Positions 8,198-15,230 of a DNA stretch of 64,000 bases are shown here, in pieces. The position numbers were made by a program, and so were the translations under genes. Position 1 is the first letter of the stretch. Every line of letters starts with the position of its first letter. The stretch is from CBDBCU01 sp965243185. Its GTDB lineage: Bacteria > Chloroflexota > Dehalococcoidia > Lucifugimonadales > UBA3495. The stretch is from the NCBI GenBank assembly GCA_965243185.1, contig OZ251531.1, forward strand, positions 1,054,001-1,118,000, given 5' to 3'. The notes below the pieces were generated by a model, which searched no databases, was not told where the DNA came from, and worked only from the letters and a program-made list of their open reading frames with translations.

Positions 8198-9586
8198 TTA
8201 CAGCCCCAACTTGCCCGGGTTCATAATTCCGGCCGGGTCCAACGCCTGCTTCAGGGCGCGAGTTACTTCGTGACCAACCCCTTGCTCCCGGGCCAGCAGG
8301 TGGTTCAGCTTCATCCCGACTCCGTGGCAGTATTCCATTATGCCGCCCCAATCCTGCGCCAGGGTCAGCACTTCCTCGACCGCCGCCGCCAGGTTGTCCC
8401 GGGCATCATCGGCATCCGGGTCGTCGGGAACTACCAGCATCGAGAAAAACTCCGGCCGGCTCCAGATGGCGTACTCCGCTACCCGCACGCCCCGGGCCGC
8501 CAGAATTTCCTCACAGCGGCGGCGATAGTCCAGCACCCGGGCCGTGGGCAAAGCCATGTGCAGATAGTCAAAACTGCGCCCCCACTGCCGCTGCCAGCGT
8601 TCCGCCCGCGGCCGCCCCAAGGCATTGCGCTTATACCGCTCCCCGGACTGATGCCGTTCCGCCCAATAGGTCCAGGTCGGTTCCGGGCCCAGATCCCGCC
8701 CGCCAAAGTCGGCGCAAACCTGCCGCGCCCGCTTTTCCTGCGCCGCCACGCCCTCCCGGTAGCCCTCGAAAAGCAGAAACATCCTTATCCCGTCCCCTTC
8801 CTCGGTCAAATCCAACAGGGCGGGATGCAAGTCCAGAGCCATCATCTCGGCGGCGGCGTCAAATCCCTGCTCAAAGCAATCAAAGCCCATCGTGGCAAAA
8901 ACCTGGGCCTCCGGTTGCCGAAAGACCTTGATGGTGGCTTGGGTAATGACGCCAAAGACGCCTTCGCCGCCGATAAACAGGTGATTCAAGTTGGGGCCGG
9001 CAGAGTATTTAGGCACCGGGCGGGTATCCAGTATCCGCCCGTCCGGCAATACCGCTTGCAGGGCCACCACCTGCTGCCCCATCGGCCCAAAAGCTGACGC
9101 CCGGTAGCCGACGCCGTTGGTGGAAATCGTCCCGGCAACGGTGGCAATCGCCACGCTGTAGGGGTCGTGGCCCGGCATCAGGTTATACTCGGCCAGAGCG
9201 CCGGCCAGTTCCTCCAGGGTTACGCCCGGCTCCACCGTCGCCGTCATATTGCGGGGGCTGATTTCGACAATGCGGTTCAACCCTTTCAAGTCCAGGACAA
9301 TACCGCCGCGCACCGGCAAAACGCCGCCCATAACGCCGGTGCCGCCGCCATAGGGAATAACCGGAACGCCCCGGGCGGCCGCTAGAGCGACCACTTCCGA
9401 CACCTCGACGGCCGAACCGGGACGGACTACCAAATCAGCCAGCCGCTCGAAAGCGTAGCCGGCGTAGTAAGCCCGATAGGGAGTAAGAGCGTCGGCGGAA
9501 TAACGGTCCAATTCATAAGGCGCGGTCAGCAAGTTGTCCGCGCCCACAATGCGGGTCAAAGCGTCGGCAAGGGCGGCGTCAATCAT
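8198..9586 (-). CDS. FAD-binding oxidoreductase, GlcD / D-lactate dehydrogenase type
   Basis: A 462-residue flavoprotein of the vanillyl-alcohol oxidase superfamily. The PP-loop binding FAD pyrophosphate is VIPYGGGTGVMGG (about residues 74-86); TATVEPGVTLEEL and the ISTNGVGYRASAFG block (about 153-166) complete the FAD domain. A C-terminal FAD-oxidase domain ends in ALDPAGIMNPGKLG, typical of GlcD, AGPS and D-lactate dehydrogenases. Probably oxidises a 2-hydroxyacid; the electron acceptor is unknown. A consensus promoter places the mRNA start at or next to the ATG, so it is probably leaderless. The membrane protein gene follows 48 bp later. Confidence 0.85.
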   Translation of the reverse strand: MIDAALADALTRIVGADNLLTAPYELDRYSADALTPYRAYYAGYAFERLADLVVRPGSAVEVSEVVALAAARGVPVIPYGGGTGVMGGVLPVRGGIVLDLKGLNRIVEISPRNMTATVEPGVTLEELAGALAEYNLMPGHDPYSVAIATVAGTISTNGVGYRASAFGPMGQQVVALQAVLPDGRILDTRPVPKYSAGPNLNHLFIGGEGVFGVITQATIKVFRQPEAQVFATMGFDCFEQGFDAAAEMMALDLHPALLDLTEEGDGIRMFLLFEGYREGVAAQEKRARQVCADFGGRDLGPEPTWTYWAERHQSGERYKRNALGRPRAERWQRQWGRSFDYLHMALPTARVLDYRRRCEEILAARGVRVAEYAIWSRPEFFSMLVVPDDPDADDARDNLAAAVEEVLTLAQDWGGIMEYCHGVGMKLNHLLAREQGVGHEVTRALKQALDPAGIMNPGKLGL

Positions 9587-9594
9587 AATGGCGC

Positions 9595-9623
9595 ATTATG
9601 GCAAAAGGGAACGGAAAGGGCAA
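9595..9623 (-). promoter_or_regulatory. Promoter of the FAD oxidoreductase, predicted leaderless
   Basis: Reading the minus strand: TTGCCC (9623-9618), 17-bp spacer, CATAAT (9600-9595), then 8 nt to the ATG at 9586. The -10 and start codon lie in an inverted repeat (CATAATG at 9584-9590, CATTATG at 9594-9600) that could also serve as an operator. Confidence 0.6.
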
Positions 9624-9710
9624 GGGGCTTAACCCCAAGTCATTGCCGATTAAAACCGCCCGGCCCGTAAATCCGGGAAACACCCGGCAAGCCAACCTGC
9701 CCGCCGCCCC

Positions 9711-10265
9711 CTACACCGGCAGCAGCGGCTCCTCCGACGGCCCCGCCAATTGCAAATCCACCGTGTTGGCGTTGAAAGCCAGCATCGCGTAAAAGCCCAT
9801 CAGCGTAGTCAACTCCACTAGCCCTTGCCTGCCGAACTGCTCCCGGGCCGCGGCAAAGGTTGCCGCGCTGACCCGGCTGCCCTCGAAAAACTCCCGGGCC
9901 AAGTTGATGACCGCCGCCTCGGCCGAGGACAAGAGCGGCAGCGGCTGCCGGTCGCGCAGGGCATCCACCAAGGCATCCCTCAACCCGGCCCGCCGGCCCA
10001 AGGCGGCGTGGGCGTTCCAGATGTAGGGACAATCCTTGCAGCGGGCGGTAGTCAGCATTGCCAGTTCCCGCACTGCTTGGGGCAGGGTGGACTCGTTGCG
10101 GACATACTCGAACAGGGGGATGGCGCGGCGGGCCAGTTCCGGGCTGTGCTTGAGAACCGACATCGGCCCGGTGCCGACGCCGCCGGGGCCGGCGGTTACT
10201 TGGTCAAAAATCGGGCGCAGTTCCTCCGGGACGCTTTCCCGGGTAACCGGCGGCAGGCGGGACAT
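9711..10265 (-). CDS. Carboxymuconolactone decarboxylase / AhpD-like family protein
   Basis: A 184-residue all-helical protein of the CMD/AhpD superfamily. The redox motif is CKDC (about residues 76-79) followed by the family His (WNAHAALGRRAGL). The context ELAMLTTARCKDC is typical of the family, which includes alkylhydroperoxidases and 4-carboxymuconolactone decarboxylases. GAGGTGAT sits just upstream of the ATG. It probably acts as a peroxidase-like or decarboxylase enzyme in aromatic or organic acid catabolism. Located between the FAD oxidoreductase and the tRNA cluster. Confidence 0.8.
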   Translation of the reverse strand: MSRLPPVTRESVPEELRPIFDQVTAGPGGVGTGPMSVLKHSPELARRAIPLFEYVRNESTLPQAVRELAMLTTARCKDCPYIWNAHAALGRRAGLRDALVDALRDRQPLPLLSSAEAAVINLAREFFEGSRVSAATFAAAREQFGRQGLVELTTLMGFYAMLAFNANTVDLQLAGPSEEPLLPV

Positions 10266-10284
10266 AACATCACCTCAACAAGCA

Positions 10285-10306
10285 GCCCCCGGAACATTCC
10301 GGGGGC
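10285..10306 (-). terminator. Terminator after the tRNA genes
   Basis: A 10-bp perfect stem GCCCCCGGAA/TTCCGGGGGC with a 2-nt centre, located 33 bp downstream of tRNA-Leu(UAA) on the minus strand and just before the CMD-family gene. Confidence 0.65.
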
Positions 10307-10339
10307 TTTGGATTTATCCGGGTCAATGGCGGGGAAAAG

Positions 10340-10425
10340 TGGTGCCGGAGGAGGGGATCGAACCCACACATCAATAAAGATAGCGGATTTTAAGTCCGCC
10401 GCGTCTGCCATTCCGCCACTCCGGC
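10340..10425 (-). tRNA. tRNA-Leu (anticodon UAA)
   Basis: Acceptor stem GCCGGAG/CTCCGGC, anticodon stem GCGGA/TCCGC around loop CTTAAAA giving anticodon TAA, long variable arm, T-loop GGTTCGATCCC and an encoded CCA end (10340-10342). Confidence 0.95.
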
Positions 10426-10504
10426 AGCAAATCCTGAACCCGTCAGCAATGGCCGGAAACGCATAAGAGCAGCATCAGCGAAAATAGTCCTGGCAAGGAT
10501 GGGA

Positions 10505-10581
10505 TGGAGGCGACGGGCGGATTCGAACCGCCGAATAGAGGTTTTGCAGACCTCCGCCTTAGTCCACTTGGCTACGTCGCC
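10505..10581 (-). tRNA. tRNA-Cys (anticodon GCA)
   Basis: Acceptor stem GGCGACG/CGTCGCC, discriminator T as usual for tRNA-Cys, anticodon loop CTGCAAA, T-loop GGTTCGAATCC, and CCA encoded at 10505-10507. Confidence 0.95.
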
Positions 10582-10641
10582 CCGTTTGCGCCCGGGCCGG
10601 CCCGGCGGTTAGGATAATCCTGTTCCCGGATTGGGCCGGAC

Positions 10642-10728
10642 TGGTGCCGAGAGCGGGACTTGAACCCACACGAGCTAACGCTCACGGCCCCCTCAAGACC
10701 GCGTGTCTACCAATTCCACCACCTCGGC
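10642..10728 (-). tRNA. tRNA-Leu (anticodon GAG)
   Basis: Acceptor stem GCCGAGG paired with the 3' arm, D-arm GGTGGAATTGGTAGACAC, anticodon stem CGGTC/GGCCG (one G-U) with loop TTGAGGG giving GAG, long variable arm, T-loop GGTTCAAGTCC, encoded CCA. Confidence 0.95.
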
Positions 10729-10903
10729 CGGTTGGCACACCGCCTATTATAACACATTTCCCGCCCGGCGCAACTTTTCCGGGCAAGGAATTTTTAACGA
10801 ATCTGCAAATTGCCCCTATTCTATCAGCCGAACCCCCATCGCAGCAAGTTTAACTCCCAGACGCGGCTATTTCTCCTACCGCCGCTACCGCGGGGAAACC
10901 GGC

Positions 10904-10932
10904 TTGCTAATTGCAGCTGACCAGTCTATACT
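10904..10932 (+). promoter_or_regulatory. Promoter of the hendecad membrane protein
   Basis: TTGCTA (10904-10909), 17-bp spacer, TATACT (10927-10932). Predicted leader of about 29 nt before ATG 10968. Confidence 0.6.
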
Positions 10933-10967
10933 TACCGACAGCCAATCCCGGATGGAGCGATTAAACT

Positions 10968-11267
10968 ATGGTTACTCCGGAAGTTGAGAGCCAGTTGGAC
11001 GCCCGGCTGACCGAGTTTGAGACCAACATAAACACCCGGCTAACGGAATTCGAGACCCGCCTGAGTGCCCGGCTAACTGAGTTTGAGGCCAACATAGGTG
11101 CCCGGCTAACGGAATTCGAGACCCGCCTGGACTCCGGATTTGCCGAGTTGCTTGCCGGCAATCAGGAAATCAATCGACGCCTTGACTGGGTCTTTTACAT
11201 CTGGTTGGGAATGGGCGGCGTCCTCTTGGTCAATATGGCCGTAACCCTCTCCCTGCGCTTTCTCTAA
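10968..11267 (+). CDS. Small hendecad coiled-coil protein with C-terminal membrane anchor
   Basis: A 99-residue protein. Residues about 10-58 are near-perfect 11-residue repeats: four units of RLTEFET or RLTEFEA followed by N-I or R-L and two small residues. This hendecad periodicity predicts a right-handed or weakly twisted coiled coil. A single hydrophobic helix (VFYIWLGMGGVLLVNMAVTL) ends the protein with only SLRFL after it. No catalytic feature is visible. GGAG lies 10 nt before the ATG. The stop codon overlaps the stop of the convergent gene. Function is unknown; the shape suits a membrane-attached oligomerising rod. Confidence 0.7.
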   Translation: MVTPEVESQLDARLTEFETNINTRLTEFETRLSARLTEFEANIGARLTEFETRLDSGFAELLAGNQEINRRLDWVFYIWLGMGGVLLVNMAVTLSLRFL

Positions 11268-11719
11268 CCCCCCTGCCGTTCCTGCCAGCGCGCGGTGATG
11301 CTCTGTTCCGCCTGCCGGCTGTGTTCGGCGATGAATGCCTCCAGCCGCCGCCGCTCGGCCCGGCTTTCCGCCGTTTCCCCACCGGCCCGCACCTGTCGCC
11401 GCAACTCCGCCAGCGACCGCCGCGCCAAATCCACCTGCTGCACCGCCTCCAGGGCCGCCAACTCCTCCAAAGCCGCCTGCTTCACAATCAGCAGACGCCG
11501 CCGGGCCGCTTCCGCATCCGCCAGCCGTTCCTCGATTTCCCCCATTGCCGACAGGGAAGCCTCCAGCGGCGTCCGTCCGTAAATCACCTGCCGCGGCAGC
11601 CGGCGCAGCTGCGTCCGGAACTGGCTGATTTGCCCATCCAGCTGCTCCTCCTTATGCCGCAGCTCCGCCAGGCTCATCCGCAGCGCGGCCATGGTCTGCT
11701 GAAGTTGGGAAGTGGACAT
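11264..11719 (-). CDS. Coiled-coil protein of unknown function
   Basis: A 151-residue, Glu/Arg/Ala/Leu-rich protein predicted to be almost wholly alpha-helical, with two long heptad stretches (about residues 1-40 and 55-125) separated by RQVIYGRTPLEA. No signal peptide, membrane segment or catalytic motif is visible. It is downstream of and co-directional with the aminotransferase gene (12-bp gap), so they may share a transcript. Its TAG overlaps the TAA of the convergent hendecad protein by 2 bp. Confidence 0.6.
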   Translation of the reverse strand: MSTSQLQQTMAALRMSLAELRHKEEQLDGQISQFRTQLRRLPRQVIYGRTPLEASLSAMGEIEERLADAEAARRRLLIVKQAALEELAALEAVQQVDLARRSLAELRRQVRAGGETAESRAERRRLEAFIAEHSRQAEQSITARWQERQGG

Positions 11720-11731
11720 CCGGGCCGCCGG

Positions 11732-12829
11732 CTAGAACCCCACCTTGGGCAAAGTCCGCTGCAAAGCGTCCAGCACTTCCTGAATGTCAGACTCGCCCAC
11801 ATAGCCCAAATGCCCAATGCGGAAAATCTGCCCGGACAGCTTGCCCTGCCCGCCGGCCAGCACCACATTCTCCTCCGTCCGCATCAAGGACATCAGCTGG
11901 CCGCCATCGACCCTAGCCGGCATCTTGACCGCGGTAACCGTGTTCGAGGCCCGGGCTTCATCGGCGCACAGCAATTCCAGTCCCAAGGCCCGCACCCCGT
12001 CCCGGGTGAACTGCCCGATGTCGGCGTGCCGCGCATAGACATTTTCCAACCCCTCGGCAAAGATGTTCCGCAACGCCAACCGCAGCCCGAACATCGCCGC
12101 CACATTGGGCGTCCACGGCGTCTGCCCCCGTTTCAGGTAGCTGCGCGCCTCGCCCAAGTCAAAGTAGAACCGGGGCATCGCCGCCGATTCCTGCGCCGCC
12201 CAAGCCGTATCGCTGAAACTGATAAAAGCCAAACCCGGCGGAATCATAAACCCCTTTTGCGACCCGGTCGCCACCACATCGCAATCCCACCCGTCCACCG
12301 GCAGCGGCAGACAGCCCAAGCTGCTCACCGCATCCACCAGCAGCAGCTTGCCGAACTCCCCCTTGACCACCCGGGCGATGCTTTCCAAATCGTGGGTAAC
12401 GCCGGTAGAGGTTTCATTGTGGGTAACGGCTACCGCCGCAATTTCCGGGTCGGCGCGCAGCCCCTGGCAGATGGCGTCCGGGTCAATGGGTTCGCCCCAC
12501 TCGAAAGCCACCCGCTGCACCGCGGCCCCATAGGCATCCAGGGCATCGGCGTAGCGGTCGCCAAAGGAGCCGGCGCTCACCGCCAAAACCTTATCCCCCG
12601 GCGACAGCGTGTTGACGATCGACGCCTCCAGACCGCCGGTGCCCGAGGCAGTCAGGATAAAGACCTCGTTACGGGTCATAAAGACCTGCTGCAACCGCTC
12701 GGTGCATTCGGTAATCAGCTCAAAAAACTCCGGCCCCCGATGGTCAATCATCGGGTCCGACATCGCTGCGTAAATATCCTCCGGGATGGGCGTCGGCCCC
12801 GGCGTCCGCAGGTTCTGGCCTCTAGTCAC
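11732..12829 (-). CDS. Class V aminotransferase (alanine-glyoxylate / serine-pyruvate type)
   Basis: A 365-residue PLP enzyme. PGPTPIPEDIYAAM opens the conserved N-terminus; HRGPEF, SGTGGLEA (phosphate binding), HNETSTGV and the PLP-binding Asp in LLLVDAVSS follow. The Schiff-base Lys is in GSQKGFMIPPG (about residue 187). GTG 12829 is chosen over the upstream frame because AGGAGG precedes it by 4-5 nt and homology begins there. It likely interconverts alanine or serine with glyoxylate or pyruvate, consistent with the glycolate-type oxidase in the same window. Confidence 0.85.
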   Translation of the reverse strand: MTRGQNLRTPGPTPIPEDIYAAMSDPMIDHRGPEFFELITECTERLQQVFMTRNEVFILTASGTGGLEASIVNTLSPGDKVLAVSAGSFGDRYADALDAYGAAVQRVAFEWGEPIDPDAICQGLRADPEIAAVAVTHNETSTGVTHDLESIARVVKGEFGKLLLVDAVSSLGCLPLPVDGWDCDVVATGSQKGFMIPPGLAFISFSDTAWAAQESAAMPRFYFDLGEARSYLKRGQTPWTPNVAAMFGLRLALRNIFAEGLENVYARHADIGQFTRDGVRALGLELLCADEARASNTVTAVKMPARVDGGQLMSLMRTEENVVLAGGQGKLSGQIFRIGHLGYVGESDIQEVLDALQRTLPKVGF

Positions 12830-12869
12830 AGTTCCTCCTGGTTGACGATGAATTGCTCGGTTCGGGGGC

Positions 12870-12878
12870 ATTATAGCA
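12870..12878 (-). promoter_or_regulatory. Extended -10 promoter of the aminotransferase
   Basis: TGC followed directly by TATAAT on the minus strand (12878-12870), about 40 nt upstream of the GTG start. The -35 region is weak. Confidence 0.5.
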
Positions 12879-12936
12879 CTTTGCCGGGGCGGCCGCTAAA
12901 GGCAAGCCAGCCCCGGCCCGCTCGACCAATGCGGCC

Positions 12937-13881
12937 TTAACCGGCCGGCGGCGGCTCCTCCTGGAATACCGCTACCCCCAGCCTTTCAGCCAGTCGCCGC
13001 TGCGGCTCCGGGATAATAACGCCGATGACCACCGCTTGGCCGGCGGTGCCGGCGGCTGCCGCCAGCAAGTCCGCCCGTTCCCGCGCCCGGACTATATCGT
13101 CGTCGGCAATAGTGCGGGAAACCTCCACCGCGATATGAACTTGCTCGGTAGAGTCCGGCAAGCGGGCGCGCAGCAGCAAGTCGGCGGCCAGCAACTGGCC
13201 GACATCCTCATGGTTAATGCGGTTCTGATCGATTGCATCCATCAGGAAGTTGTGGAAAAACTGAGCCGGGTGGACACTACGGCTTTTAAGGACATGGGTG
13301 CTGGTGAATGCCAAGTGCCGGAATATCAGCGAGTGGATGCTGCCCTGGACTTGGTTTTCGAGATCGCTGCCCAGCAAGGTGCCAACTCGGTTGGTCAGGC
13401 CATCGACTCGTTCGTTCAGACCGCCGACTTGGGTGGTCAGGCCATCGACTCGTTCGTTCAGACCGCCGACTTGGGTGGTCAAGCCACCGACTTGTTCGGT
13501 CAGATCATCGACTCGTGTGTTCAGACCGTCGACTTGTTCAGTCAGTCCACCGACTTGTTCGGTCAGTCCGCCAACTTGGGTAGTCAGACCATCGACGCGT
13601 TCGGTCAGTCCGCCAACTTGGATTTCCAAATTGGACAGCCGACTCTCAACCACCCGGTTAAACTCCCGCTGCGCGGCGTTGAATTCCCGTTGCTCAGCGT
13701 TGGCGGCTTTTTGGGCCGCTATGAATTCGTCCAGCCGCTCGTTCAGCGCAGCAACCTGCTTCGGCAGATTCAGCACCTCTTGGCACAACAGCAGGGCGCG
13801 GGCTTCCTCCCGAAAGTCCTGGTCTTCCCGCAGGGCTTGGAGCAGGGCTTGACGATTGGCTGGAGACATTGCGGTGGTCAT
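12937..13881 (-). CDS. Coiled-coil protein with heptad repeats and PD-(D/E)XK-like C-domain (paralogue B)
   Basis: A 314-residue protein with the same plan as 1062-1880 and 28269-29060. The head is ALLQALREDQDFREEARAL. The rod (about residues 88-168) is exact 7-residue repeats of the type GLTEQVG, GLTTQVG or GLNERVD, about a dozen units. The C-terminal domain has a LLAADLLLRA strand, then AVEVSRT and RARERADLL. The D...E-x-S pattern resembles a PD-(D/E)XK core with the Lys replaced. An extended -10 (TGC TATACT) lies at about 13918-13926 on the minus strand. Function is unknown; repeat number may vary between strains because the DNA repeats are nearly identical. Confidence 0.7.
   Translation of the reverse strand: MTTAMSPANRQALLQALREDQDFREEARALLLCQEVLNLPKQVAALNERLDEFIAAQKAANAEQREFNAAQREFNRVVESRLSNLEIQVGGLTERVDGLTTQVGGLTEQVGGLTEQVDGLNTRVDDLTEQVGGLTTQVGGLNERVDGLTTQVGGLNERVDGLTNRVGTLLGSDLENQVQGSIHSLIFRHLAFTSTHVLKSRSVHPAQFFHNFLMDAIDQNRINHEDVGQLLAADLLLRARLPDSTEQVHIAVEVSRTIADDDIVRARERADLLAAAAGTAGQAVVIGVIIPEPQRRLAERLGVAVFQEEPPPAG
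13400..13620. repeat. 21-bp tandem repeats inside the heptad-repeat gene
   Basis: Units of 21 bp (for example GTTCAGACCGCCGACTTGGG plus one base) recur in phase with the reading frame, so changes in copy number by recombination would keep the frame and only lengthen or shorten the coiled coil. Confidence 0.8.
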
Positions 13882-13956
13882 AATGCTGCTACCCTCGGTT
13901 GGCGTTCATTCCCCTTGAGTATAGCATACTTGGCACGGTCTTGGGGGTAGGCAACC

Positions 13957-15003
13957 CTACTCCTCCACCCACTCCAACCGGGCATAGCTCAACAGCAACC
14001 GCCGCAGTTCCCCGCCGGCGAACAGCACCGCCGTTTCGTAGTCGCTACCCCACTCGTCGCAGGACATCACCGTCCCTTCGCCAAACTTGCTATGCCGCAC
14101 CCGGTCGCCGATTTCCGGGATGTATGCCGGCGGGGGCGGCCGTAAATCCTGTTGCAACGGCTGAAACCCCGGCTCCGCACTTGGGCCTGATGAACGGTTT
14201 CGGAAACCTGATTCATCATCGCGCTGTTCAGTATTAGGAATAGTGCTAGAGGAGCCACCCCGAAAGAAATTCCAAATCTCATCGAGGATACTTGCAGACT
14301 CAGGATTGGAACCTTCGTCCGGCCACTCCACTTGCAAGAGCTTCTCAAAAAGTTTCTGCGTCCTCAAGGCATCTCCCGCTGCCCGGTGACGGTAATAGGC
14401 AGGCGCATCAGGAATTTCGGCATCAGAAATCCCTTGCTCGAAGCAGGCCAATTCCAAGTTGTAGCGCAAACCATAGACACGCTGGCTAAGAATCCTTTCG
14501 GCATAATGGCGATGACTTTCCCCATGCTTGGGAAAGTCTCGCAACTTATAACCCTTATAAATTGCGGCCGTATCGATGAACCGCTCGACGGATAGCTGAT
14601 TCGCTTGGTCTATGACCAGTTCAGGATAATTGCCTTTCGCTACATTCCGTTGATGGTCGAAAGCAGCGCCTTTCAGAAACATACGCTCAAACTGGATAAC
14701 GTTATGACCTACCAGCGGCAATTGGCCCGTGCGCTCCACGAACCAAGCCAACGCTTCGTCGATAGAGATTCCCCGGGCCGCCAAGGCTTGGTCGGTAATG
14801 CCGGTCAGGCGGGTTATGTCAGCAGGCAACGCCCTATCGACTTTAACCAAAACGGAGTCTACTTCGAGGCGCTGTGCCGGTAGCGCCAAGACAACGCCGA
14901 TTTCGATGATATGGTGTCGGGCGTAGCTTAGCCCAGTAGTTTCCAAGTCAAGCACCGCATAGCCGTCTCGCAGGCTACTACCGATATGATGTGCAAAGTT
15001 CAC
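13957..15003 (-). CDS. DEDDh 3'-5' exonuclease fused to a UvrD/PcrA-type C-terminal Tudor-like domain
   Basis: A 348-residue protein. The N-terminus is a DnaQ/RNase T-like DEDDh exonuclease: AVLDLETTGL (Exo I, about residues 16-25), VGHNVIQFERMFL (Exo II, about 97-109) and YRHRAAGDALRT (Exo III, about 207-218). After a Ser/Pro-rich linker, the last 50 residues (GDRVRHSKFGEGTV to LLSYARLE) match the tail of the upstream uvrD fragment with 46 identical residues. GTG 15003 overlaps the TGA of that fragment, with GGAGG 6 nt upstream, indicating translational coupling. In UvrD and PcrA this domain contacts RNA polymerase; recruitment of this nuclease to transcription complexes is inference. Confidence 0.8.
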   Translation of the reverse strand: MNFAHHIGSSLRDGYAVLDLETTGLSYARHHIIEIGVVLALPAQRLEVDSVLVKVDRALPADITRLTGITDQALAARGISIDEALAWFVERTGQLPLVGHNVIQFERMFLKGAAFDHQRNVAKGNYPELVIDQANQLSVERFIDTAAIYKGYKLRDFPKHGESHRHYAERILSQRVYGLRYNLELACFEQGISDAEIPDAPAYYRHRAAGDALRTQKLFEKLLQVEWPDEGSNPESASILDEIWNFFRGGSSSTIPNTEQRDDESGFRNRSSGPSAEPGFQPLQQDLRPPPPAYIPEIGDRVRHSKFGEGTVMSCDEWGSDYETAVLFAGGELRRLLLSYARLEWVEE

Positions 15004-15230
15004 GATTCCTCCATCTTTTCCAACCTAGCATAGCTCAGTAGCAACCGCCGCAATTCCCCGCCGGCGAACAGCACCGCCGTTTCGTAGTCGCTGCCCCACT
15101 CGTCGCAGGACATCACCGTCCCTTCGCCAAACTTGCTATGCCGCACCCGGTCGCCCACTGCCGGGACATACTGCGGCGGGGGCGGTGCCGCCGCTGGCGC
15201 CACGACCGGCTCCCGCCGCCAACTGGTCAA
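15000..15230 (-). pseudogene. Out-of-frame C-terminal tail of UvrD/PcrA
   Basis: A 76-codon frame with proline-rich linker and the Tudor-like tail GDRVRHSKFGEGTV...LLSYARLEKMEES. Read upstream in the same frame it gives QVSSGGGSGQGNSRQSERSS, a typical UvrD linker, up to about 15290, where the helicase frame diverges. Adding one base (for example C after GGGGC at about 15290) restores a single gene of about 758 codons. The internal TTG at 15230 overlaps the helicase TGA, so separate translation by coupling is possible but lacks a good ribosome binding site. Confidence 0.75.

Noticed and set aside
11321..12940. 539-codon plus-strand open frame
   Set aside because: It is antisense to the coiled-coil and aminotransferase genes, His/Arg/Gln/Pro-rich, with no recognisable motif.
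13400..13620. Regular 21-bp repeats as a possible CRISPR array
   Set aside because: There are no unique spacers between units; the repeats are in-frame heptad codons of a coiled-coil gene.
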